A stretch of DNA of 64,000 nucleotides from Escherichia fergusonii ATCC 35469 (GTDB lineage Bacteria; Pseudomonadota; Gammaproteobacteria; Enterobacterales; Enterobacteriaceae), in the NCBI RefSeq assembly GCF_000026225.1, contig NC_011740.1, positions 620,001 through 684,000 of the forward strand, given 5' to 3'. Made by a program: the position numbers and the translations under genes. This document shows, piece after piece, positions 25,763-33,400 of this stretch (position 1 is its first letter; each line of letters begins with the position of its first letter). The notes beneath the pieces were generated by a model. The model worked only from the letters and a program-made list of their open reading frames with translations. It did not search any database and was not told where the DNA came from.

Positions 25763-26098
25763 ATGCCAAAGATTGTTATTTTGCCTCATCAGGATCTCTG
25801 TCCTGATGGCGCTGTTCTGGAAGCGAATAGCGGTGAAACCATTCTCGACGTTGCGCTGCGTAACGGCATCGAGATTGAACACGCCTGTGAAAAATCCTGT
25901 GCTTGCACCACCTGCCACTGCATCGTTCGTGAAGGTTTTGATTCGCTGCCGGAAAGCTCAGAGCAGGAAGACGATATGCTGGACAAAGCCTGGGGGCTGG
26001 AGCCGGAAAGCCGTTTAAGCTGCCAGGCGCGCGTTACCGACGAAGATTTAGTGGTCGAAATTCCGCGTTACACTATCAACCATGCGCGTGAGCATTAA
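25763..26098 (+). CDS. fdx: [2Fe-2S] ferredoxin Fdx
   Basis: 111 residues of adrenodoxin type. Cluster ligands are in [10 protein letters not shown] (Cys42, 48, 51) and LSCQAR (Cys87). It supplies electrons for cluster assembly. It starts one base after the hscA stop, with GAGG inside the end of hscA as ribosome site. Confidence 0.97.
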
Positions 26099-26109
26099 CA
26101 GAGGTTAGT

Positions 26110-26310
26110 ATGGGACTTAAGTGGACCGATAGCCGCGAAATTGGCGAAGCACTGTACGATGCATATCCCGATCTTGATCCGAAAACGGTTCGATTCACCG
26201 ATATGCATCAGTGGATTTGCGATCTGGAAGATTTCGACGACGACCCGCAGGCGTCCAACGAGAAAATCCTCGAAGCGATTTTATTAGTCTGGCTGGACGA
26301 AGCCGAGTGA
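26110..26310 (+). CDS. iscX: Iron-binding regulator of IscS, IscX
   Basis: 66 residues, acidic, the K-12 length. IscX binds iron and the IscS surface and modulates cluster formation (frataxin-like role). It is the last gene of the isc operon; an ERIC element begins right at its stop codon. Confidence 0.95.
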
Positions 26311-26437
26311 TTTCCGCGTCATGCTTCACGCCGCAGATGCGTTGGCTGCGCTCGTTCACCCCAGTCACATAGTTATCTATGCTCCTGGGGCTTCACTCAC
26401 TTGCCGCCTTCCTGCAACGCGAATCATTTAGCGGAAA
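26311..26437. repeat. Full-length 127-base ERIC element
   Basis: Terminal arms TTTCCGC and GCGGAAA bracket exactly 127 bases with the ERIC core (CACCCCAGTCACATAGTTAT, then GCTCCTGGGG). It starts directly after the iscX TGA and reaches 50 bases before the pepB ATG, so it lies on any iscX-pepB read-through transcript. Confidence 0.9.
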
Positions 26438-26487
26438 AATCCTGGGGCTGCCAACTGGAGGCCCTTTTACAAATAAGGATAACTAAA

Positions 26488-27771
26488 ATGACAGAAGCGA
26501 TGAAGATTACCCTCTCGACCCAACCTGCCGACGCGCGCTGGGGAGAAAAAGCGACTTACAGCATTAATAATGATGGTATTACCCTGCATTTGAACGGGGC
26601 AGACGATCTGGGGCTGATCCAGCGTGCGGCGCGCAAGATTGACGGTCTGGGCATCAAGCATGTTCAGCTAAGCGGTGAAGGCTGGGATGCGGATCGTTGC
26701 TGGGCATTCTGGCAAGGTTACAAAGCCCCGAAAGGCACGCGTAAAGTGGAGTGGCCGGATCTGGACGATGCCCAGCGTCAGGAACTGGATAACCGCCTGA
26801 TGATCATCGACTGGGTGCGTGACACCATCAACGCACCAGCAGAAGAACTGGGGCCATCGCAACTGGCACAGCGTGCTGTTGATCTGATCAGCAACGTCGC
26901 AGGCGATCGTGTGACTTACCGGATCACCAAAGGTGAAGATCTTCGTGATCAAGGTTATATGGGGCTGCACACTGTCGGGCGTGGTTCAGAACGTTCCCCG
27001 GTATTGCTGGCGCTGGATTACAACCCAACTGGCGATAAAGAAGCGCCGGTGTACGCGTGCCTGGTAGGTAAAGGCATCACCTTTGATTCCGGCGGCTACA
27101 GCATCAAACAGACCGCGTTTATGGACTCAATGAAGTCTGACATGGGCGGTGCGGCAACGGTTACCGGGGCGCTGGCATTTGCCATTACGCGCGGTCTGAA
27201 CAAGCGTGTGAAGCTGTTCCTCTGCTGTGCGGATAACCTGATTAGCGGCAACGCGTTCAAACTGGGGGATATCATTACCTATCGCAACGGTAAAAAAGTC
27301 GAAGTCATGAACACCGATGCGGAAGGGCGTCTGGTTCTGGCAGATGGCCTGATTGACGCCAGTGCGCAGAAACCGGAACTGATTATCGATGCCGCGACAC
27401 TCACCGGTGCGGCGAAAACCGCGCTGGGTAATGATTATCACGCGCTGTTCAGTTTTGACGATGCGTTGGCCGGTCGCCTACTGGAGAGTGCCGCCCAGGA
27501 GAACGAACCGTTCTGGCGTCTGCCGCTGGCGGAGTTCCACCGTAGCCAGCTGCCATCTAACTTTGCGGAACTGAACAACACCGGAAGCGCGGCGTATCCG
27601 GCAGGTGCAAGTACGGCGGCGGGCTTCCTGTCGCACTTTGTTGAGAACTATAAACAAGGTTGGCTGCATATCGATTGTTCGGCGACTTACCGTAAAGCAC
27701 CAGTTGAACAGTGGTCTGCGGGTGCGACCGGGCTGGGTGTGCGCACGATTGCTAATCTGTTAACGGCGTAA
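26488..27771 (+). CDS. pepB: Aminopeptidase B (M17 leucyl aminopeptidase family)
   Basis: 427 residues started at ATG 26488, with AAGGAT at 26475-26480 upstream; the longer frame reads into the ERIC element. The two-metal M17 site is visible in VGKGITFDSGGYSIK (about 193-207) and NTDAEGRLVLAD. It forms a hexamer that cleaves N-terminal residues, mainly Glu/Asp and Leu, in cytoplasmic peptide turnover. Confidence 0.96.
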   Translation: MTEAMKITLSTQPADARWGEKATYSINNDGITLHLNGADDLGLIQRAARKIDGLGIKHVQLSGEGWDADRCWAFWQGYKAPKGTRKVEWPDLDDAQRQELDNRLMIIDWVRDTINAPAEELGPSQLAQRAVDLISNVAGDRVTYRITKGEDLRDQGYMGLHTVGRGSERSPVLLALDYNPTGDKEAPVYACLVGKGITFDSGGYSIKQTAFMDSMKSDMGGAATVTGALAFAITRGLNKRVKLFLCCADNLISGNAFKLGDIITYRNGKKVEVMNTDAEGRLVLADGLIDASAQKPELIIDAATLTGAAKTALGNDYHALFSFDDALAGRLLESAAQENEPFWRLPLAEFHRSQLPSNFAELNNTGSAAYPAGASTAAGFLSHFVENYKQGWLHIDCSATYRKAPVEQWSAGATGLGVRTIANLLTA

Positions 27772-27774
27772 ACG

Positions 27775-27857
27775 TCTTATTTGGCCTACAAAATTGCGAA
27801 CATCCAATAGATTGCGATTCCCTTGTAGGCCTGATAAGCGTAGCGCATCAGGCACTT
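27775..27857. repeat. REP pair between pepB and sseB
   Basis: TTTGGCCTACAA at the left and CTTGTAGGCCTGATAAGCGTAGCGCATCAGGC, split by an unrelated middle, match REP/BIME parts. The right copy is a full palindrome. Confidence 0.7.
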
Positions 27858-27889
27858 GTGCCCCGAACGTTGAATGAATTGTGGTTCTT

Positions 27890-28666
27890 ATGTCCGAAAC
27901 AAAAAACGAACTTGAAGAGCTGCTGGAAAAAGCAGCAACTGAACCGGCGCACCGCCCGGCCTTTTTCCGTACTCTACTGGAATCCACTGTCTGGGTACCA
28001 GGTATGGCAGCGCAGGGCGAGGCTGTGGTTGAAGATAGCGCGCTTGATTTACAGCACTGGGAAAAAGAAGACGGTACCAGCGTCATTCCTTTTTTCACCT
28101 CGTTAGAAGCACTTCAACAGGCGGTCGACGGCAAACAGGCATTTGTCGTAATGCCCGTTCGCACATTGTTTGAGATGACCCTTGGCGAAACGCTCTTCCT
28201 TAATGCCAAACTGCCAACCGGTAAAGAATTTATGCCGCGTGAAATCAGTTTGCTGATCGGTGAAGAAGGAAATCCGCTGAGCAGTCAGGAAGTACTGGAA
28301 GGCGGTGAATCGCTGATATTATCGGAAGTCGCAGAGCCGCCAGCACAAATGATTGATTCACTTACCACCTTATTTAAAACCATTAAGCCGGTGAAGCGTG
28401 CTTTTATTTGTTCAATTAAAGAGAACGAAGAGGCACAGCCTAATTTACTTATTGGCATTGAAGCCGATGGCGATATCGAAGAAATTATTCAGGCGGCGGG
28501 AAGTGTAGCGACCGATACATTACCTGGTGATGAACCAATAGATATTTGCCAGGTGAAAAAAGGGGAAAAAGGAATTAGCCACTTTATTACCGAACATATT
28601 GCGCCATTCTATGAACGTCGCTGGGGGGGATTCCTGCGTGATTTTAAACAGAATCGAATAATTTAA
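27890..28666 (+). CDS. sseB: Serine-sensitivity enhancing protein SseB
   Basis: 258 residues starting at ATG 27890 (MSETKNELEELLEKAA), the K-12 length. Overproduction enhances serine sensitivity in E. coli; the molecular function is not known. The C terminus (FYERRWGGFLRDFKQNRII) is conserved. This SseB is unrelated to the Salmonella SPI-2 translocon protein of the same name. Confidence 0.93.
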   Translation: MSETKNELEELLEKAATEPAHRPAFFRTLLESTVWVPGMAAQGEAVVEDSALDLQHWEKEDGTSVIPFFTSLEALQQAVDGKQAFVVMPVRTLFEMTLGETLFLNAKLPTGKEFMPREISLLIGEEGNPLSSQEVLEGGESLILSEVAEPPAQMIDSLTTLFKTIKPVKRAFICSIKENEEAQPNLLIGIEADGDIEEIIQAAGSVATDTLPGDEPIDICQVKKGEKGISHFITEHIAPFYERRWGGFLRDFKQNRII

Positions 28667-28697
28667 AATATGCCGCCCCAAAGGGCGGCATTCGGGC

Positions 28698-28823
28698 TTA
28701 CTTGCTGTTCTGAAGGTTGTTAACCATCAGTAAATTGTTGCCGGAGGGACTCCGGTTATTATTTACTTCGGAAAACAGCGCACCAGAAACAATAAGTACG
28801 ATACAGAAGTACCGTATCTTCAT
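28698..28823 (-). CDS. timP: Small membrane toxin TimP
   Basis: 41 codons between sseB and sseA. The protein starts MKIRYFCIVLIVSGALF, a basic start plus one hydrophobic segment, and ends in an Asn/Ser-rich tail. From memory it matches TimP, the Salmonella inner-membrane toxin repressed by sRNA TimR. In E. coli this locus was earlier annotated as sRNA RyfA, whose transcript would be this strand. Its ATG overlaps the TGA of a 31-codon leader ORF (ATGA at 28820-28823), so its translation is probably coupled to the leader. No strong ribosome site of its own is seen directly upstream. Confidence 0.78.
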   Translation of the reverse strand: MKIRYFCIVLIVSGALFSEVNNNRSPSGNNLLMVNNLQNSK

Positions 28824-28915
28824 TGTGCGGTCCATGCGAAGACCGCATCACGACAGCACCACTGGCGATATTGCCGCGATAGCAAGCGACGAGATACACT
28901 TGCATTTACGGTCAT
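28820..28915 (-). CDS. Leader ORF of timP mRNA
   Basis: 31 codons opening MTVNASVSRRLLSRQYRQW, with a strong ribosome site (AGGAAAGGA, 7 bases from the ATG). It ends exactly at the timP start (ATGA). The peptide is basic and of no known family; the arrangement recalls mok/hok, where translation of the leader is needed for toxin translation. Codons 4 to 10 correspond to a 17-base match with the downstream sRNA, which would block this start. Function as a coupling leader is inferred. Confidence 0.6.
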   Translation of the reverse strand: MTVNASVSRRLLSRQYRQWCCRDAVFAWTAQ

Positions 28916-28974
28916 GGAACATCCTTTCCTAAAGCCAGTGCCCGTTTGCGAGACGGCGGAAAGGGCCGTTGTCG

Positions 28975-28980
28975 ATAATA
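28975..28980 (-). promoter_or_regulatory. Candidate -10 for the timP (RyfA) transcript
   Basis: TATTAT on the minus strand lies about 60 bases upstream of the leader ORF. The -35 at 17 bases spacing (GAGTAA) is poor. The region up to the divergent sRNA promoter (TTGACA at 29013) is only about 30 bases, so the two promoters are nearly back to back. Confidence 0.35.
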
Positions 28981-29047
28981 CGCTAACCGAAAAATAATTA
29001 CTCGTTTTTTACTTGACACAAAATTTCTTAACAACGATTATTATTTT

Positions 29048-29150
29048 GCTGTGAGGCACCTGCGTTGTTCATGCAACACAAGTGAACCTGCTGGAAAGGC
29101 CGCGAACCAGACCGGCAACAAATAACCGTCTGATTTTGGCGGTTTTTTGT
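29048..29150 (+). ncRNA. sRNA 1 of a tandem pair (TimR paralogue)
   Basis: The promoter is clear: TTGACA (29013-29018), 17 bases, GATTAT (29036-29041). A transcript of about 100 nt would start near 29048 and end at a hairpin (AACCG with CGGTT) followed by TTTTTT near 29149. Its middle (CCTGCTGGAAAGGCCGCGAA...) is shared with sRNA 2, but its 5' end is different and can form a small hairpin (GTTG...CAAC). No match to the timP leader was found in its 5' end, so its target is unknown. Confidence 0.65.
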
Positions 29151-29327
29151 TGTTTTAAGAAAAGTGAATTTACACGTTTAAGTAATATCTTTTACCGGTT
29201 AGTATTTTAAATATTGAGCGGGATTTGTTTATATTTGTCTGAATTCGGACTGATAAGCCAAATGAATTCAAAATCTATCCTTTTTTATCTACTTGACATC
29301 GTTGATGCATAAAGCGAGTATTGAGTA

Positions 29328-29415
29328 GACGAGATACACTTGCAGTAATACAACCTGCTGGAAAGGCCGCGAACCAGACCAGCAATAAAAAACCGCCAAA
29401 TTTGGCGGTTTTTTA
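29328..29415 (+). ncRNA. timR: sRNA 2, likely TimR, antitoxin of TimP
   Basis: Promoter TTGACA (29293-29298), 17 bases, GAGTAT (29316-29321). The transcript of about 88 nt would start near 29328 and end at AACCGCCA/TGGCGGTT plus TTTT (29391-29414). Its first 17 bases, GACGAGATACACTTGCA, are identical to plus-strand 28888-28904, so they are fully complementary to the timP mRNA at positions +12 to +28 of the leader ORF. This is a direct reason to call it the repressor. The name rests on the Salmonella TimP/TimR precedent. Confidence 0.72.
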
Positions 29416-29430
29416 TTGCCTGTATAAAGC

Positions 29431-30276
29431 TTATTTCACTGGCTCAACCGGTAAATCTGCTCGTGCGCCCCATTCACTCCATGCGCCGTCGTACAGTTTC
29501 ACGTTTGGCACATCGAGTGTCGCGAGTGCCAACAAAACCACGGCCGCCGTTACACCAGAGCCGCAGCTGACGATAATTGGTTTGTCGTAGCTGACGCCGC
29601 GACCAAAAAATATCGCATCCAGTTCATCGGTCGTTTTCAGTTCGCCTTCGCGCACCAGTTCCGTCCACGGAACATTCAGTGCACCGGGAATATGTCCGCG
29701 ACGTAAACCTGCGCGAGGTTCATCAACTTCTGCATTAAAACGTGCAGCCGGGCGGGCATCAATAATTTGCGCCGTTTTTTCATGGCTTGCCAACAGAACG
29801 TCCGTGACATTTACTACCGCATCCGGGGTGAATTTTGCTGTAAACTCGCCTTCAGGTAGTTCCACATCTCCTTTTTCCAGAAGTAACTCATCGCGTTGCC
29901 ATCCTGTTAATCCGCCAGCGAGAATCGATACTCTTTCGACACCAAAAGTGCGCAGCATCCACCATGCGCGTGGCGCAGAAAAGAGATTACCTTCATCGTA
30001 TACAATCAGATGCTTATCCTGATTAACGCCCAGTTCACGCATAGCGACGGCAAACGCTTCCGGGCGCGGCATCATATGTGGAAAGGAGGACGTGTGATCA
30101 GAAAGGGCTTCAATATCGAAAAAAACGGCACCAGGAATATGTCCTTCGCGGTACTCCTGTAAAACATGACGCTCCTTCTCTCCAGGTGGAGCCATACGGG
30201 CATCAATAATTTGAATTTCTGGATCGTTAATATGCTCGGCGAGCCAGTCGGCTGCAACAAACCAGGTTGTGGTCAT
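29431..30276 (-). CDS. sseA: 3-mercaptopyruvate sulfurtransferase
   Basis: 281 residues started at ATG 30276 (MTTTWFVAADW), preceded by GGAG; the in-frame codons upstream add residues unlike K-12. Two rhodanese domains are present, with the catalytic Cys in VSCGSGVT (about 238). It moves sulfur from 3-mercaptopyruvate to thiols or cyanide. The N-terminal half shows more changes from K-12 than the C-terminal half. Confidence 0.95.
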   Translation of the reverse strand: MTTTWFVAADWLAEHINDPEIQIIDARMAPPGEKERHVLQEYREGHIPGAVFFDIEALSDHTSSFPHMMPRPEAFAVAMRELGVNQDKHLIVYDEGNLFSAPRAWWMLRTFGVERVSILAGGLTGWQRDELLLEKGDVELPEGEFTAKFTPDAVVNVTDVLLASHEKTAQIIDARPAARFNAEVDEPRAGLRRGHIPGALNVPWTELVREGELKTTDELDAIFFGRGVSYDKPIIVSCGSGVTAAVVLLALATLDVPNVKLYDGAWSEWGARADLPVEPVK

Positions 30277-30481
30277 AGACATCTCCATTGTTGCCGGGTT
30301 ACTGATAAATTGTCGGTGGTTTAGCGTAAAGCGACAAGCAAAAGGGATTAATTTGGCTGCTTAAGCCACATTTCGCACTAAAATTCAGACTCTGCGGACG
30401 TGATACTCAATTACATAACGATAATTCTCACGCATAATAATTACTCGACGTGGCTATGGGCCATCAGGGCAGGGATGAAAG

Positions 30482-33400
30482 ATGAGAAAGTTAAATGTAG
30501 TAGCCTGTATGTTGCTGCTGGCCCTTTCGGGGTGCGACAACAACGATAAAACATCAGCGACGGGTAAAACTAACCCGCCAGCAGAGCAGGCAGCATCTGA
30601 AAAAAATAATACCTCAACAGAGGCTACCAGTCCGGCGAAGCCTTCTTCACAATCGCTTGAAAAACGGAAAAAACTTGCTCAGCAAAGTGCTGGAAAGTCG
30701 CTGGCTTTGCTCGACCTCTCGGAAGTACAGTTAGAGGGTGCGGCAACATTACTGCTGACATTCTCTATTCCTTTAGATCCGGAGCAAGATTTCTCTCGTC
30801 TTGTCACTGTAGTCGACACCAGGAGCGGCACAGTTGATGGTGCATGGGAGCTCTCTGACAATCTCAAGGAATTGCGTTTACGGCATCTGGAACCTCAGCG
30901 TGAGTTGGTGGTAGCAGTAAGACGTGAACTAAAAGGGTTAAATAACGCTGCGTTCGGCATTGATTACCAGAAAACCATTACTACCCGTAATATTCAGCCC
31001 AGTGTCGGATTTGCCAGTCGCGGCTCGTTACTTCCAGGAAAAGTCGCTGAAGGTCTACCGGTACTGGCACTAAATGTTAATAGCGTTGACGTTAACTTTT
31101 TTCGCATCAAACCAGAGACATTACCTTCATTTGTTAGCCAGTGGAACTACCGTAACTCGATGGAAAACTGGCAGTCAGATAAATTGCTGAAGATGGCGGA
31201 CCTGGTCTATACCGGACGTTTTGATCTGAATCCGACGCGTAATACCCGCGAGAAATTACAACTTCCTTTGAGTGATATTAAGCCGCTGCAGCAGGCGGGA
31301 GTTTACCTTGCAGTGATGAACCAGGCGGGTCGTTATGACTATAGCTATCCGGCGACGTTGTTTACTCTCAGTGATATCGGTGTTTCTGTTCACAGTTACC
31401 AGAATCGTCTGGATGTATTTACCCAGAGTCTGGAAAACGGTGCTGCTCAGCAGGGAATTGAAGTCACACTGTTGAATGATAAAGGTCAAACCTTGTCACA
31501 AGCAGCCAGTGACGCAGAAGGCCATGTACAACTTGAAAACGACAAAAATGCAGCGTTGCTATTAGCGCGTAAAGACGGGCAAACAACACTGCTTGATTTA
31601 AAACTTCCTGCGCTCGATTTAGCTGAGTTTGATATTGCTGGTGAACCTGGTTTCAGCAAACAATTCTTTATGTTTGGCCCCCGCGATCTCTATCGCCCCG
31701 GTGAAACGGTTATTCTCAACGGTTTACTGCGCGATGCCGATGGTAAAGTACTGCCAGATCAGCCAATTAAGCTTGAAGTCATTAAGCCAGATGGTCAGGT
31801 GCTACGTAGCGTCGTGAGTAAGCCGGAGAATGGTCTTTACCACTTTACGTATCCGTTAGATAGTGGCGCAGCTACAGGAATGTGGCATATCCGTGCTAAC
31901 ACTGGCGATAATCAGTATCGAATGTGGGATTTCCATGTTGAAGATTTTATGCCAGAGCGCATGGCGCTGAATCTGACGGGTAAGAAAAAACCGTTGTCGC
32001 CAAAAGAGAGCGTGAAATTCTCCGTGGTGGGTTACTACTTGTATGGCGCACCTGCCAGCGGCAATGCATTGCAAGGGCAACTTTACCTGCGTCCACTACG
32101 GGAGGCAGTTGCTGCACTGCCTGGCTTCGAATTTGGTGACATTGCCGCTGAAAATCTTTCGCGCACTTTGGATGAAACTCAGTTGTCGCTGGATAACAGT
32201 GGGCGTGCTGAAGTCTATGTTTCAAGTGAGTGGCAAGAAACACACTCCCCATTACAGGTTATTTTCCAGGGCAGCTTGCTGGAATCTGGCGGTCGTCCGG
32301 TAACGCGTCGGGTAGAGCAGGCGATCTGGCCTGCCGATACACTACCGGGTATTCGCCCACAATTTGCAACTCAACCTGTCTACGACTACAGCTCCAATAC
32401 GACTGTTAAAAAACCGATGGTTGATGAAAACAGTATTGCCAGTTTTGACATCGTTTATGCCGATGCGCAGGGCGTGAAAAAACCGGTTTCGGGCTTGCAG
32501 GTTCGTCTAATTCGGGAACGTCGCGATTATTACTGGAACTGGTCTGAATCCGAAGGCTGGCAATCGCAGTTTGATCAAAAAGAGTTGGTAGAAAACGAGC
32601 AGTCGCTGGATTTGCAAGCCGACGAAACCGGGAAAGTCAGTTTCCCTGTTGAGTGGGGTGCATATCGTCTGGAAGTCAAAGCACCCAATGAGGCAGTCAG
32701 TAGTGTTCGCTTTTGGGCGGGATACAGTTGGCAGGATAACAGTGCTGGCGGTAGCACGGTGCGTCCTGATCGCGTGACGTTAAAACTCGACAAAGCTAAT
32801 TACCGCCCTGGCGACATCATCAAACTGCATATTGCTGCGCCAGCAGCAGGTAAAGGTTATGCAATGGTCGAATCCAGCGAAGGACCGTTGTGGTGGAAAG
32901 AAATTGATGTTCCTGCACAAGGGTTGGATTTGAGTATCCCGGTGGATAAAAACTGGAATCGTCATGATCTCTATTTGAGTACGCTGGTGGTGCGTCCGGG
33001 GGATAAATCCCGCTCAGCGACACCGAAACGGGCAGTTGGGGTGTTGCATTTGCCGCTTGGCGATGAAAACCGTCGTCTCGATCTGGCGCTGGAAACTCCA
33101 GCTAAAATGCGCCCGAATAAACCTCTCACGGTGAAGATTAAAGCCAGCAACAAAAATGGTGAAACACCGAAACAAGTCAATGTCCTGGTGTCTGCTGTTG
33201 ATAGTGGCGTACTAAACATTACGGATTATGTCACTCCCGATCCGTGGCAGGCATTCTTTGGTCAGAAACGCTATGGCGTGGATATCTATGATATTTACGG
33301 TCAGGTTATTGAAAGTCAGGGGCGTCTTGCGGCATTGCGTTTTGGTGGCGATGGTGACGAGCTGAAACGTGGCGGTAAACCGCCAGTTAATCACGTTAAT

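Noticed and set aside
29321..29590. 89-codon plus-strand frame across the sRNA and the sseA end
   Set aside because: It covers the sRNA terminator and antisense of sseA. The sRNA promoter and terminator explain the region better.
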